Source: Crocinitomicaceae bacterium (lineage in GTDB: Bacteria; Bacteroidota; Bacteroidia; Flavobacteriales_D; Crocinitomicaceae). Taken from it: a stretch of DNA of 39,579 nt. The notes under the pieces are model-generated. The model made no database searches, was not told the DNA's origin, and saw only the letters and a program-made list of their open reading frames with translations. This document shows, one piece after another, positions 17,140-27,095 of this stretch (the first letter of the stretch is position 1; the number at the start of each line of letters is the position of its first letter). Made by a program: the position numbers and the translations under genes. The stretch spans positions 1-39,579 of the forward strand of contig QKAV01000261.1 in NCBI GenBank assembly GCA_003247185.1. The letters run 5' to 3'.

Positions 17140-19875
17140 ATGATGATGATGAGCAACTATAAGAATAATACCTATCTAATGCGTAACTTACTTTATCTTA
17201 TTGCACTGATTACAAGCAATTTCAGCTTTGGTCAATACAATGTATGTCTCGGTAATGACATCACAGTTTGTGCAGGTTCAACTGTGCAAGTCCAAAATTG
17301 CGGAGGAGGTACTCCTGGAAATAGTCAGGGAATAGTACTTAACAACCCTACAACGATTACCTTAAGTGATGATCAATGGTCAGGCGCCATAAATATGGGA
17401 TTCAATTTTAGCTTCTACGGTAATACTTACAATCAATGTTTAATTGGTTCGAATTGTATTATATCTTTTGATATGACAAAAGCCGGAGGTTATTGCTCAT
17501 GGTCATTAAGTGGAGCAGGTACAATGCCAAACACTTCTTTTAGTGATGCTAAAAACGCCGCAATGCCTGCTTATCAGGATATTTTACCACCAGCATCACC
17601 AAACGGCGCAATTCAATACCAAACAATAGGTACAGCACCAAATAGAATGTTCGTGGTTCTTTATAAGGATCAAAACTTTTTTAGCTGTACATCAGTTTGT
17701 AATTATATTGCTGCAATTTTCTACGAAACTTCCAACGTAGTTGAATTTCATATTGGAGAAAAACCGCTTTGTACTTCATGGAATGGAGGTTTAGCAATCC
17801 AAGGAACAGAAAATGCAGCTGGTACAGTAGCTCATATCACTCCGGGAAGAAACAACACGCAATGGTCCGCAAATCAGGAAGGAAAAAGATGGACTCCAAC
17901 TACTCCGTCAAATACTTCGAACTATACGATCACAACTGTACCCTATATTTTGGTAACCAGTCCAAACACAACTTTCCAATGGGAGAATACACTGGGACAG
18001 ACATTTCCGTATAACAACGGAGTACTGAATGTCACATGCAACACCCCGGGAACAGTCGGTTATTTCTTATCCGGATCTGCCTGTGGGGCAAGTTTAGGGG
18101 GGGTAACGGATACAACCTGGATTACAACGGTAAATGCACAGGTAACCGCATCTATGACACCTGACATCTGTTCGGCAGGTTTGGGATCTGTTACTGCCAC
18201 ACCTTTAATTGGGATTCCGCCTTATACATTTAACTGGCCTGCACTCGGTGCCGGATCGCAAACTGTAAATAATGTTTACGCCGGGGTATATACTGTTCAA
18301 ATGACGGACGGAAACGGATGTTCAACATCCGCAAATGTTGTCGTTACAGACACACCGGCTCAGTACACCAGTTCTTCTACTTTGGTATCTTGTCCGGGAG
18401 GAAATGATGGAACAGCTACTGCAGACATGGTACCACATATTGGTAACGTTACTTACCTTTGGGATGATCCGATGGCGCAAACCACATCTACTGCGGTTGG
18501 TTTAACTGCAGGAACATACAACTGTACTATAACTTCTGATGTAGGCTGTTCGAATGTTGTCTCAGTCAACGTAACAGAAATTCCGGGAATGATCGGATCA
18601 ATTGCGAATCAATCGGATGTTACCTGTAACAGCGGAAACGATGGCGTTATTGAAATCGATGTTCAACAAGGAACTGCTCCTTATACTTATTCATGGGACA
18701 ATTCTTCTTCGACAAGTAATATTGCGAATGATCTTTATGCAGGCACGCATACCTGTACGATAACAGATGCTAACGGTTGTATTATTACTGTCACAGGAAC
18801 TATCGCGGAACCACCGGCGCTTTCAATTGACAATATTACACCGGACACACAGATCTGTCCGGAAGCAGACATTACCTTAAATGTAAATGGTAGTGGTGGA
18901 TCTTCTCCATACACATACACCTGGTTAGAAAATGGTACGCCAATAGGAACAGGAACTTCCATAACTGTTGATCCTGATTTCACCAATACACAATATTGTG
19001 CTGTTATGTCTGAAGCTTGCGGATCACCGGAAGATACATCTTGTACTCTGATCTACTTCCCTACTCCGATTGTACCGAATGCTAAGCCAGATGAATTCCA
19101 GAAATGTGTACCCGGATTCTATGAATTCGATAACATCTCAAGTAATGGAGCTGAAATCCAGACTGCTGTATGGGATTTTGGTAATCCAGAATTATTCCGG
19201 GTTGAAAACGGCGCGGATTCAACTTCTCTATTGTTTACTAACGTAGGTACATACGATCTGGCAATGACAATCACTTCGATCTACGGATGTGTTTACTCTG
19301 ATACCATGCATTCGATTATAGAGGTGGTGCCAACTCCAACGGCGGACTTTAATATTTCCAATAATCCTGCTACTATCTTCGAAACAACCGTATTTATGCA
19401 GGATAAATCTTCGAACGATGTAGTGAATTGGATGTGGTCCTCGCCTGATTCTTATCCGTCCAGCAGTAATTTAAAGGCTCCGACGTTTACTTTCCCTGAA
19501 GGAGAGACCGGAACTTATCCGATTACATTGGTGGTGGAAACAGAAAAAGGATGTATGGATACCGTTACCTACACGTTTAATGTTGTAGAGGACATCCTAT
19601 TCTATGCACCAAACTCATTTACTCCGGATGGAGATGAGCATAACCAAGTTTGGAAAATAGAAGTTGCAGGAATTGATATTTATGATTTTGATTTGTACAT
19701 CTTCAACAGATGGGGACAAGTAATATGGGAAAGCCATGATCCTTCAGTTGGGTGGGATGGAACATATGCCGGAGAGAAAGTTCAGACCGGAACATATATC
19801 TGGCGAGCCCAGGTCAGTCGTCTGAACAATGATGACAAGGAGGAATTCCACGGCACGATTAACGTTTTAAAGTAA
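17140..19875 (+). CDS. Large surface protein with T9SS type B (gliding-motility-type) sorting domain
   Basis: This 911-residue secreted protein starts with four Met codons; the signal peptide proper is MRNLLYLIALITSNFSFG (residues 14-31), so translation could also begin at 17179. Residues about 33-270 form an N-terminal domain with paired cysteines (NVCLGNDITVCAGSTVQVQN, then a FNFSFYGNTYNQ segment). About 340-560 hold three SprB-like repeats, each roughly 70 residues with an initial Cys and a DGNGC, DVGC or DANGC motif. About 560-650 is an Ig-like segment and about 660-815 two PKD-like domains. From FYAPNSFTPDGDEHNQVW (about 822) to the end is the type B sorting domain with YIFNRWGQVIWES and WDGTYAGE. 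It is probably an adhesin or matrix protein on the cell surface. No enzyme motif is seen, and a 15-base-pair terminator follows. Confidence 0.9.
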   Translation: MMMMSNYKNNTYLMRNLLYLIALITSNFSFGQYNVCLGNDITVCAGSTVQVQNCGGGTPGNSQGIVLNNPTTITLSDDQWSGAINMGFNFSFYGNTYNQCLIGSNCIISFDMTKAGGYCSWSLSGAGTMPNTSFSDAKNAAMPAYQDILPPASPNGAIQYQTIGTAPNRMFVVLYKDQNFFSCTSVCNYIAAIFYETSNVVEFHIGEKPLCTSWNGGLAIQGTENAAGTVAHITPGRNNTQWSANQEGKRWTPTTPSNTSNYTITTVPYILVTSPNTTFQWENTLGQTFPYNNGVLNVTCNTPGTVGYFLSGSACGASLGGVTDTTWITTVNAQVTASMTPDICSAGLGSVTATPLIGIPPYTFNWPALGAGSQTVNNVYAGVYTVQMTDGNGCSTSANVVVTDTPAQYTSSSTLVSCPGGNDGTATADMVPHIGNVTYLWDDPMAQTTSTAVGLTAGTYNCTITSDVGCSNVVSVNVTEIPGMIGSIANQSDVTCNSGNDGVIEIDVQQGTAPYTYSWDNSSSTSNIANDLYAGTHTCTITDANGCIITVTGTIAEPPALSIDNITPDTQICPEADITLNVNGSGGSSPYTYTWLENGTPIGTGTSITVDPDFTNTQYCAVMSEACGSPEDTSCTLIYFPTPIVPNAKPDEFQKCVPGFYEFDNISSNGAEIQTAVWDFGNPELFRVENGADSTSLLFTNVGTYDLAMTITSIYGCVYSDTMHSIIEVVPTPTADFNISNNPATIFETTVFMQDKSSNDVVNWMWSSPDSYPSSSNLKAPTFTFPEGETGTYPITLVVETEKGCMDTVTYTFNVVEDILFYAPNSFTPDGDEHNQVWKIEVAGIDIYDFDLYIFNRWGQVIWESHDPSVGWDGTYAGEKVQTGTYIWRAQVSRLNNDDKEEFHGTINVLK

Positions 19876-19908
19876 AAAAATAATGGGGAGCGATCCCCAT
19901 TATTTTTT
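19875..19908 (+). terminator. Intrinsic terminator
   Basis: AAAAAATAATGGGGA (19875-19889) pairs perfectly with 19894-19908 around the loop GCGA, giving 15 base pairs that start at the last base of the stop codon and end in six T. It insulates the DUF4197 gene from the large T9SS gene. Confidence 0.9.
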
Positions 19909-19917
19909 GGTACTCTA

Positions 19918-19945
19918 TTTGTTTAAACGAATATTATTAAGTTTG
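19918..19945 (+). promoter_or_regulatory. Candidate promoter for the DUF4197 gene
   Basis: TAAGTTTG (19938-19945) is an exact -7 match, 14 bases before the ATG. TTTG at 19918-19921 precedes it by 16 bases, shorter than the usual 19-21. It follows a strong terminator, where a new start is expected. Confidence 0.4.
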
Positions 19946-19959
19946 AAAAAAATAACGTT

Positions 19960-20697
19960 ATGAAATTAAAATCCTCATTATACATAGCTGCACTTACACT
20001 AACAATCGTATCCTGCGATGTATTAAACGAAACAGCTGACATCCTTCTGACAGATACAAATTCCACTACACCCGCTCTCACGAATGCGGAGGTTATTTCC
20101 GGATTGAAGGAGGCATTAAACGTTGGAATCAAAAATTCAGTAGACCTGACATCCGTAACTGATGGTTTTTTAGGTAATGCTGAAATTCGCCTGCCATTCC
20201 CGGAGGATGCGATCAAGGTAAAAGAAAAGGCACTGGAATGGGGACTGGATGGTCAGGTAGAAAAGTTCGAGACAACACTGAATAGAGCAGCTGAAGAAGC
20301 GTGTAAGGAAGCCCTTCCTATTTTCAAAGACGCTATTTTAAACATGAGCATATCAGACGGTTTTACTATCCTGAATGGTGGTGAAGGTGCTGCGACAAAA
20401 TACCTCAAAGACAATACTTCCGCAGCTTTGAAACAAGCTTTCAGACCTAAAGTTGATGCGGCGATTTCGCAAGTAAAACTTACAGACTACTGGAATCCGA
20501 TTATTACGAAATATAACTCTGCAATGACTTTTACGGGTGGTGAAAAACTAAACCCGGATTTGAACGAGTACGTTACGGATAAAGCCATTTCCGGTTTGTT
20601 TTTAATGGTATCTAAGGAAGAAAATAAGATTCGTCAGGATCCAATGGCGAGAGTTTCTGATCTTCTGCAAAAAGTATTCGGATCTTTAGATAAATAA
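19960..20697 (+). CDS. DUF4197 lipoprotein
   Basis: This 245-residue protein has a lipoprotein signal peptide (LTIVSCDVL, lipid on Cys20) and the features of DUF4197: ALTNAEVISGLKEALNVGI (about 46-64), RLPFPEDAIKVKEKALEWG (about 80-98), RAAEEACKEALPIFKDAI, TILNGGEGAATKYLKDNTS and a C-terminal GLFLMVSKEENKIRQDPMAR. It is predicted to be mostly helical and periplasmic or outer-membrane-anchored. The biochemical role of the family is unknown. The nucleoside phosphorylase gene begins 13 bases after its stop and is likely co-transcribed. Confidence 0.9.
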   Translation: MKLKSSLYIAALTLTIVSCDVLNETADILLTDTNSTTPALTNAEVISGLKEALNVGIKNSVDLTSVTDGFLGNAEIRLPFPEDAIKVKEKALEWGLDGQVEKFETTLNRAAEEACKEALPIFKDAILNMSISDGFTILNGGEGAATKYLKDNTSAALKQAFRPKVDAAISQVKLTDYWNPIITKYNSAMTFTGGEKLNPDLNEYVTDKAISGLFLMVSKEENKIRQDPMARVSDLLQKVFGSLDK

Positions 20698-20710
20698 ATA
20701 CTCTGAATTA

Positions 20711-21574
20711 ATGCAATATCCTCCAACGGAACTTGTCTTAAATGATAAGGGACAAGTATATCATCTTGGTCTTTATCCCGAAGATATTCATCCCAGGGTA
20801 ATTTTAGTCGGGGATCAGGATAGAGTACACCTCGTTTCATCTTTTTTCGATGCTATTACACATCGTTCGCAACACCGCGAGTTTGTTTGTCACTCTGGCA
20901 CATACAAAGGAAAGAAGATCAGTGTTATCTCAACAGGAATAGGAACTGACAACATCGATATCGTTATCAATGAACTGGATGCCCTGGTGAATATTGATCT
21001 GAAAAACAGATGCGATATCGAAGAGAAAACAAGTCTTGAAATCGTAAGAATAGGAACCTGTGGTATTCTTCAACCTGAAATTCCGGTACACAGTTACATT
21101 CTGTCCGAATATGCTGCCGGTCTGGACAACATTGCCCACTTCTATAAGGTTGAGTTTGATGATCAGGAACAACAGATTGCGAGTGATCTGAAAGCAAAAT
21201 TAAAACTTCCGGAAGCAATAGTACCGTACGCAGTTAAATCAAGTGAAGTCTTAACCGGCAAGCTCCGGAATGACGGTGTGTTTTCTGGGATCACAATTAC
21301 ATCCAGCGGCTTCTACGGACCTCAGGGAAGACAATTAAGGTTGGCTACAAAAACCACTGAGTTGAATGAATCCATCGAAATATTCGGATCGGGTGATCTC
21401 AAGATCATGAATTTTGAAATGGAAAGTTCTGCACTTTTTGCACTGGGACAATCTCTTGGGCATGAGACTACGACAATCTGCTTAGGTATCGCCAATCGTC
21501 CGAACAAAGATTTCAGTAAAGGATACGAGAACGAAATGAAAGGATTAATCACCTTTGTTTTGGATCGCATTTAA
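20711..21574 (+). CDS. Nucleoside phosphorylase (uridine phosphorylase-like)
   Basis: This 287-residue cytoplasmic enzyme belongs to the PNP/UDP phosphorylase family, which splits nucleosides with phosphate to a free base and ribose-1-phosphate. Motifs are VILVGDQDRVHLVSSFF for the phosphate site, VISTGIGTDNIDIVINELDAL, IRIGTCG-like EIVRIGTCGILQPEI and MNFEMESSALFALGQ, where the Glu-Met-Glu binds ribose. The last motif and the length are nearest to uridine phosphorylases, but purine specificity cannot be ruled out. The stop overlaps the convergent cutC stop at the palindrome TTAA (21571-21574). Confidence 0.88.
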   Translation: MQYPPTELVLNDKGQVYHLGLYPEDIHPRVILVGDQDRVHLVSSFFDAITHRSQHREFVCHSGTYKGKKISVISTGIGTDNIDIVINELDALVNIDLKNRCDIEEKTSLEIVRIGTCGILQPEIPVHSYILSEYAAGLDNIAHFYKVEFDDQEQQIASDLKAKLKLPEAIVPYAVKSSEVLTGKLRNDGVFSGITITSSGFYGPQGRQLRLATKTTELNESIEIFGSGDLKIMNFEMESSALFALGQSLGHETTTICLGIANRPNKDFSKGYENEMKGLITFVLDRI

Positions 21575-22269
21575 GACCGGACAATCGTCAACATTTTTTC
21601 AGCTCTCACAGGGTCTATTTTTAAGATCGTTTCTGAAAAATTAGATCCTTCATCCAGTTGGTGCTTCACTGTTGCACTAAAGTGGATCGCATCCGGCTCA
21701 GCTTCGGTAATGAGATTTTCCAAATTGGCCAGATTAACACCTCCACCAGCCATAATCTCTATCTGACCACTTGCATATCTTTTCATCTGTTTCAGAATAG
21801 GCATCCCTACCTCAACATTGGTACAAAGTCCTGAAGACAATACACGATCAACACCTAATTCAATAAGTGCGTCTATTGATTTATCATAAACAGATGTATC
21901 ATCAAAAGCTCTGTGAAATGTAACGGTCATGTTTTTAGCTTGCTCCATGAGTTTGGCGACCGCCCTTTGATTGATTTCACTTCTGTCATCCAAAACACCA
22001 ATCACCACACCATGAGCTCCTATTTCGCGGCACTCTCTGATATCGCGAAGCATTACTTCTATCTCATCATCACTGTATAAGAAACCACCTGGCCGAGGTC
22101 GGATCAAAACATGTGTTTCAATTCCATAAGCCAGTGCATACTCAATCATTCCCGGTGAAGGAGTTAAACCTCCCTGCTCCAGAGCCTGACAAAGCTCTAT
22201 TCTATCAAATTTAAGATCACCTGCAATTTTAACTGCTTCCAGAGAAGCGGCACAAAGCTCAACTTTCAT
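21571..22269 (-). CDS. cutC: CutC family protein
   Basis: The sequence MKVELCAASLEAVKIAGDL at the N-terminus, DRIELCQALEQGGLTPSPG, HVLIRPRPGGFLYSDDE, GAHGVVIGVLDD, TFHRAFDD and the late IEIMAGGGVN mark CutC, a TIM-barrel protein. It was named for copper homeostasis in E. coli, but that role has been disputed and no reaction is established. I start it at the ATG 22269 (232 residues); a TTG at 22278 would add three residues before the conserved Met. It is the last gene of a minus-strand operon after two small secreted proteins, from which it is nine bases apart. Its stop shares the palindrome TTAA with the convergent phosphorylase gene. Confidence 0.92.
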   Translation of the reverse strand: MKVELCAASLEAVKIAGDLKFDRIELCQALEQGGLTPSPGMIEYALAYGIETHVLIRPRPGGFLYSDDEIEVMLRDIRECREIGAHGVVIGVLDDRSEINQRAVAKLMEQAKNMTVTFHRAFDDTSVYDKSIDALIELGVDRVLSSGLCTNVEVGMPILKQMKRYASGQIEIMAGGGVNLANLENLITEAEPDAIHFSATVKHQLDEGSNFSETILKIDPVRAEKMLTIVRS

Positions 22270-22278
22270 TTCGACCAA

Positions 22279-22872
22279 TTATGGAACTACAATGCCAAGA
22301 TAGGCATTAACTTCCTTCGCTGGTTGGATTGTATAGCAGATAAACATTCCATGATCCGTTTCAACTCCACTTATATCGCCCATACTGTTATGAATCACCT
22401 GCTCTTTTACCTTGTCCTCGAGTAAGATGGCATCTACCATAAACATGCTGTGAAACAACGGGTCCGAATTCCCATATTTCACAATATACCGATCAAATTT
22501 TCTCTTATTTCCCCTCGACCTATTTACCTTTTTTAAAATTTTTTGCTGCTTTTCAACTGAGAATGCGGAATTAGGTAAATAGATATAATCAAAGGAGATA
22601 AAAGTTAAAACCGTATCATTGATCAGTCTCGCCTTTTCCCCCCTCCAATCGAACATTGTGTTGTACGGATCGGAACTTGCTTTTACCTCTGTAAAGAAAA
22701 GACTATCATGAAATGCATCAAACAACTGCAATCTGGTATCCGGATTATTATCTAAAAAGTCCTGTAAGTCTCTTGTAAGATTTAACTCCATCAACTCCAC
22801 CCGCAATGAATCCTGTTGTCCATTACAAGTAAATCCGACAAAAAAACTGATTAGAAAAATAAAGGATCGCAT
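22279..22872 (-). CDS. Small secreted protein with parvulin-like C-terminal segment
   Basis: The ATG at 22872 gives 197 residues with a clean signal peptide (MRSFIFLISFFVGFTCNGQ); a TTG five codons upstream is less likely. Most of the protein has no recognisable family. Near the C-terminus, LLEDKVKEQVIHNSMGDISG and VETDHGMFICYTIQP resemble the end of parvulin-type peptidyl-prolyl isomerases, where a GDISGPVET-FGYH-I pattern is usual. The preceding half of a parvulin domain is not clear, so it may be inactive or strongly diverged. It lies 15 bases after a second protein of similar size and C-terminus (NAYLGIVVP here against QAYFILGYNAQ there), so the pair may be an old duplication. The role is unknown. 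Confidence 0.72.
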   Translation of the reverse strand: MRSFIFLISFFVGFTCNGQQDSLRVELMELNLTRDLQDFLDNNPDTRLQLFDAFHDSLFFTEVKASSDPYNTMFDWRGEKARLINDTVLTFISFDYIYLPNSAFSVEKQQKILKKVNRSRGNKRKFDRYIVKYGNSDPLFHSMFMVDAILLEDKVKEQVIHNSMGDISGVETDHGMFICYTIQPAKEVNAYLGIVVP

Positions 22873-22887
22873 ATTCCTATAATGCAA

Positions 22888-23481
22888 TTATTGCGCATTG
22901 TAACCAAGAATAAAATACGCCTGGATATTTTGTTTAAGTTCCTTCAATCGAACCAGGCCTCTTAATTCCTCATGCTCGAAATAAACCCATTCACCCAACT
23001 TATCTTCCAGATCCGAAACATTAACAAACCTGATATCTCCAGACGTTCTTGGCCCGCTATAGAAATAGGCAGATGTGTGACTGAATTTACTCTTGATTTC
23101 CCAATAAGTTGCCCCCGCATCAATTCGCTTTTTAATCTGTCCCATCAAAATCTCATAGCTTGTTTCCGAAGTTTTGGAAAGATCAAACTGAATCAATTCG
23201 ATATCAGCAATATTGATGGTCGTATCAGATACAATACGTGAAACCCTTCCAAAATCTTCATACGATTTCCCGATGTTAGCCTTCGCATCCGTAGTGTCCA
23301 GTTGCTCAAAAACGAACTTGTCCTGTATGGCATTAATCGTACTGATACTTACCTCACGGTACCTGGAGGCATAAGCTCTCGCCTCTCCGATAGTCGTAAT
23401 CTTTTTTACTTCCTCAGCATGATTCTGGGAAAAGCCAAGTGTTGCTATCAAAACTGTAAAAAAGACCAAAGAATATTTCAT
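22888..23481 (-). CDS. Small secreted protein, possible degenerate parvulin-like domain
   Basis: This 197-residue protein has a signal peptide (to about residue 18, TLGFSQ) followed by a region with little resemblance to known families. Residues about 108-165, ILMGQIKKRIDAGATYWEIK ... SGDIRFVNVSDLEDKLGEWV, recall the parvulin pattern (K-RI-AGA-F-ELA-KYS, then GDLG-f). The catalytic residues of that fold are not evident. It is the first gene of a three-gene operon with the next small protein and cutC. A complete promoter (TTTG-N20-TATCTTTG) precedes the ATG by four bases. It could be a periplasmic folding factor, but this rests on weak similarity. Confidence 0.72.
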   Translation of the reverse strand: MKYSLVFFTVLIATLGFSQNHAEEVKKITTIGEARAYASRYREVSISTINAIQDKFVFEQLDTTDAKANIGKSYEDFGRVSRIVSDTTINIADIELIQFDLSKTSETSYEILMGQIKKRIDAGATYWEIKSKFSHTSAYFYSGPRTSGDIRFVNVSDLEDKLGEWVYFEHEELRGLVRLKELKQNIQAYFILGYNAQ

Positions 23482-23485
23482 ATAT

Positions 23486-23517
23486 CAAAGATATTACGAC
23501 ATTCTCCCATTCGCAAA
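23486..23517 (-). promoter_or_regulatory. Promoter of the small-protein/cutC operon
   Basis: On the minus strand, TTTG (23517-23514) is followed after exactly 20 bases by TATCTTTG (23493-23486), then four bases and the ATG at 23481. Both elements match the Bacteroidota consensus exactly. This is the best promoter in the window. Confidence 0.62.
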
Positions 23518-23562
23518 AACAGTGCCGCTAAGTTATTCAGACTGGAAAATTAGTTTTACACA

Positions 23563-26500
23563 CTACATGTTTCTTCGGTACTGACCGCCTACTTCAAACA
23601 GAGCCTTGGTTATTTCGCCCAATGAAGCATATTTACATGTTTCCATAAGCTCTTCAAACATATTCTTATTGTTGATCGCTGCCACCTGAACATTTCTGAT
23701 TCCCTGTTTTGCTTCCTCACCGTAGGCTGTATGCAGGTTCTTCAGCATATTAATCTGGAATTGCTTCTCATCTTCAGTAGCACGGATTACTTCCTGCGGA
23801 ATAATTGTCGGAGATCCCTTTGAACTCAGGAACGTATTTACACCGATAATCGGATACTCTCCCGTATGCTTAAGTGTCTCATAATACAATGATTCTTCCT
23901 GGATTTTAGAACGCTGGTACATTGTTTCCATCGCTCCCAGCACACCTCCTCTTTCTGTAATACGGTCAAACTCAGACAATACAGCTTCCTCCACCAAATC
24001 TGTTAGTTCTTCTATGATAAATGCTCCTTGAAGCGGATTTTCATTTTTCGCTAATCCTAACTCCCGGTTGATAATCAACTGAATTGCCATAGCGCGGCGT
24101 ACCGACTCTTCCGTAGGCGTCGTGATGGCTTCATCATACGCATTTGTGTGCAATGAATTACAGTTGTCGTAGATCGCATACAAAGCCTGAAGGGTTGTAC
24201 GAATATCATTAAAATCAATTTCCTGCGCATGCAATGAACGTCCGGAAGTCTGAATATGATATTTCAACATTTGCGCTCTCGCATTGGCTCCGTACTTCTT
24301 CGCTAGCGCCTTTGCCCATACTCTTCTCGCTACGCGTCCAATTACTGCGTATTCAGGATCAATTCCATTGGAGAAGAAGAACGATAGGTTCGGTCCGAAA
24401 GCATTGATATCCATGCCTCTCGACAAGTAGTATTCCACGTATGTAAATCCGTTAGCAAGCGTGAACGCCAATTGCGTGATCGGATTCGCTCCGGCTTCTG
24501 CAATGTGGTATCCCGAAATGGAAACCGAATAGAAGTTTCTTACACCTTTATCAATGAAATATTCCTGAACATCTCCCATCAGACGCAGTGCGAACTCCGT
24601 AGAGAAAATGCACGTGTTTTGTGCCTGGTCTTCCTTCAGAATATCCGCCTGAACCGTACCCCGAACCTGTGTAAGGGTCTCCGCTTTGATCTTCTGGTAA
24701 ACATCTGCAGGTAAAACCTGATCTCCAGTAACACCTAACAGCATCAATCCCAAACCGTCATTTCCTTCCGGCAAATCACCGTTATAGCGAGGACGTTCTG
24801 TTCCTTTTGCCTTGTAGATCGCTTCTATTTTTGCCTCTACTTCTTTTTCAAGACCATTGGCTTTGATGTACTTCTCACAATTCTGATCGATCGCTGCATT
24901 CATGAAATACCCTAACAACATAGGTGCAGGACCATTGATTGTCATTGATACGGAAGTCTTAGGATCAGTTAAATCGAAACCACTGTACAATTTTTTAGCG
25001 TCATCCAAACAACAGATAGAAACTCCCGAGTTCCCGATTTTACCATAAATATCAGGGCGCAAATCAGGATCATTTCCGTATAATGTCACTGAGTCAAATG
25101 CTGTTGAAAGTCGTTTTGCAGGCATCCCAAGGCTCACATAGTGAAAACGCTTATTCGTACGTTCCGGACCTCCTTCTCCTGCAAACATACGCGTCGGGTC
25201 TTCTCCTTCACGTTTGAACGGAAACAATCCGGCAGTGTAAGGGAATTCACCCGGTACATTTTCCTGCAATGACCATCTCAGGATATCACCCCATCCCAGG
25301 TATTTCGGAGTTGCAACTTTCGGAATCTGCAGATGAGAAAGTGACTCCGTATGTGTTTGAATTGAAAGCTCCTTATCTCTTACCTTGAATTTGAATTCCG
25401 GTTGATGGTACAGGTCGCACTTCGCTTCCCAATTTTGCAAAGTCTCCCAGTTTTTCGGATCGAAATTCAGTTTCTCTTTTTCGAATGCTTCCTGTAAACC
25501 TTTGATTAATCTGTCTTTATCTTCAATATCGCTGGTCTTCAGCGTATCAATTGATTTATTCAATCCATATAAACGATCCGCTACAGCTACCTGCTGATCC
25601 ACCCACTTATCGTAAGCACGATTATTCTCCGAAATTTCAGAAAGGTAACGTGTTCTATCCGGAGGGATTACAAACACTTTTTCAGACATTTCATCTGTAA
25701 TCTCAAATGTGGATTTCAGGTCTGCACCTGTCTTTTCCACCAATTTATCCATAATCACCTTGTACAAGGTATTCATTCCCGGATCATTGAACTGAGAGGC
25801 AATCGTTCCGTAAACAGGCATCGAGTCAACGTCTTTTTCCCACATATTATGGTTGCGCTGATATTGCTTGCGCACATCACGAAGCGCGTCTAGCGCTCCT
25901 CTTTTATCGAATTTATTCAATGCAATCACATCGGCAAAATCGAGCATGTCGATCTTTTCCAATTGTGTGGCTGCACCATATTCCGGAGTCATCACATACA
26001 ACGACATATCTGAATGATCCAAAATCTCCGTATCAGACTGACCAATTCCGGAAGTTTCCAGAATGATCATATCGTATTTGGCTGCCTTCAATACATTTAT
26101 CGCCTCTGCAACATGCTTAGACAAGGCCAGATTTGACTGACGCGTAGCTAGCGAGCGCATATATACACGTGAATTCCTGATCGAATTCATACGGATTCTA
26201 TCACCAAGTAAAGCTCCTCCTGTTTTCCGTTTTGAAGGATCCACAGAAACCACGGCAATGTGCTTGTCTTTGAAATCAATTAAAAAACGACGAACCAACT
26301 CGTCTACCAGGGAAGACTTTCCAGCTCCTCCCGTACCTGTAATCCCAAGTACCGGAACTTCAGAAGATTCAGCTATATCATGAATCTTTGAAAATATATC
26401 CTTTGATTCTTCCGGGAAATTCTCCGCAGCAGAAATCAGGTGCGCAATATTTGCAGCCTTTTTAGCTGTAATCAATTCCACATCCAGTTCTGCATTCTGA

Positions 26501-26943
26501 CCAACAGGGAAATCACATCTTTCAACAAGGTCGTTAATCATTCCCTGCAAGCCCATTTCACGCCCGTGATCCGGATGGTAAATACGTTCAATACCGTACG
26601 CTTCCAATTCCTCAATTTCTGAAGGAAGGATTGTTCCTCCTCCCCCTCCGAAGATCTTGATCTGCGGTGCGCCTTTTTCTTTCAAAAGGTCGTGCATGTA
26701 TTTAAAATACTCGATGTGCCCCCCTTGATAAGAGGTCATCGCAATCGCCTGAACATCTTCCTGTATCGCACAATCAACAACTTCTTCAACCGAGCGGTCA
26801 TGACCAAGGTGAATCACCTCACATCCGGTAGCCTGAATAATTCTACGCATGATATTTATCGCTGCATCGTGTCCGTCGAAAAGTGACGCAGCTGTTACGA
26901 TTCTGATCTTATTCTTTGGTTTATAAGGAAGTTGCTGTTCCAT
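23563..26943 (-). CDS. icmF: Fused isobutyryl-CoA mutase
   Basis: This 1126-residue protein fuses the three parts of IcmF. Residues 1-150 are the cobalamin-binding domain, with [11 protein letters not shown] giving the axial ligand His25. About 155-500 is a MeaB-like G-protein chaperone with P-loop GTGGAGKS (203-210), [18 protein letters not shown] and ALNKFDKRG. About 540-1126 is the mutase barrel with [20 protein letters not shown] and [20 protein letters not shown], patterns I associate with IcmF rather than methylmalonyl-CoA mutase. It interconverts isobutyryl- and n-butyryl-CoA using adenosylcobalamin. The length is in the normal range for IcmF. A methylmalonyl or pivalyl-CoA preference is the alternative. 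The gene stands alone, and an inverted repeat lies 26-51 bases before its ATG. The 80 bases after its stop hold no clear terminator. Confidence 0.94.
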   Translation of the reverse strand: MEQQLPYKPKNKIRIVTAASLFDGHDAAINIMRRIIQATGCEVIHLGHDRSVEEVVDCAIQEDVQAIAMTSYQGGHIEYFKYMHDLLKEKGAPQIKIFGGGGGTILPSEIEELEAYGIERIYHPDHGREMGLQGMINDLVERCDFPVGQNAELDVELITAKKAANIAHLISAAENFPEESKDIFSKIHDIAESSEVPVLGITGTGGAGKSSLVDELVRRFLIDFKDKHIAVVSVDPSKRKTGGALLGDRIRMNSIRNSRVYMRSLATRQSNLALSKHVAEAINVLKAAKYDMIILETSGIGQSDTEILDHSDMSLYVMTPEYGAATQLEKIDMLDFADVIALNKFDKRGALDALRDVRKQYQRNHNMWEKDVDSMPVYGTIASQFNDPGMNTLYKVIMDKLVEKTGADLKSTFEITDEMSEKVFVIPPDRTRYLSEISENNRAYDKWVDQQVAVADRLYGLNKSIDTLKTSDIEDKDRLIKGLQEAFEKEKLNFDPKNWETLQNWEAKCDLYHQPEFKFKVRDKELSIQTHTESLSHLQIPKVATPKYLGWGDILRWSLQENVPGEFPYTAGLFPFKREGEDPTRMFAGEGGPERTNKRFHYVSLGMPAKRLSTAFDSVTLYGNDPDLRPDIYGKIGNSGVSICCLDDAKKLYSGFDLTDPKTSVSMTINGPAPMLLGYFMNAAIDQNCEKYIKANGLEKEVEAKIEAIYKAKGTERPRYNGDLPEGNDGLGLMLLGVTGDQVLPADVYQKIKAETLTQVRGTVQADILKEDQAQNTCIFSTEFALRLMGDVQEYFIDKGVRNFYSVSISGYHIAEAGANPITQLAFTLANGFTYVEYYLSRGMDINAFGPNLSFFFSNGIDPEYAVIGRVARRVWAKALAKKYGANARAQMLKYHIQTSGRSLHAQEIDFNDIRTTLQALYAIYDNCNSLHTNAYDEAITTPTEESVRRAMAIQLIINRELGLAKNENPLQGAFIIEELTDLVEEAVLSEFDRITERGGVLGAMETMYQRSKIQEESLYYETLKHTGEYPIIGVNTFLSSKGSPTIIPQEVIRATEDEKQFQINMLKNLHTAYGEEAKQGIRNVQVAAINNKNMFEELMETCKYASLGEITKALFEVGGQYRRNM

Positions 26944-26968
26944 AGGGAGAATATTTGTCGTTTTTGCC

Positions 26969-26994
26969 TCGCGAAAATAAGGATTTTAGCGCGA
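26969..26994. repeat. Inverted repeat upstream of icmF (possible operator)
   Basis: TCGCGAAAAT (26969-26978) and ATTTTAGCGCGA (26983-26994) are inverted copies around AAGG, perfect except for a two-base insertion in the right arm. It sits 26-51 bases before the icmF start, where an operator or promoter hairpin could act. No regulator gene is adjacent. Confidence 0.4.
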
Positions 26995-27051
26995 AATCGG
27001 CAGACTTCGCCTGTACTTGTTTAAATTCGTGACAGGAACTGATAAAGCAGA

Positions 27052-27065
27052 GTAACCATAGTTAC
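27052..27065. repeat. Palindrome GTAAC-CATA-GTTAC in the icmF/DUF6132 divergent gap
   Basis: A perfect 5+4+5 inverted repeat, flanked by a second complementary pair, AGGAAC (27034-27039) and GTTCCT (27074-27079). It lies just before the -7 box of the small membrane gene at 27100, so it could be an operator site. It may also arise by chance. Confidence 0.35.
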
Positions 27066-27087
27066 AGACAAGGGTTCCTGATCGGAT

Positions 27088-27095
27088 TAAATTTG
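27088..27095 (+). promoter_or_regulatory. -7 box TAAATTTG for the small membrane gene
   Basis: TAAATTTG is an exact TAnnTTTG match, followed by four bases and ATG. No TTTG at the -33 position, but the palindrome above sits there instead, as might be expected for an activator-dependent promoter. Confidence 0.42.
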
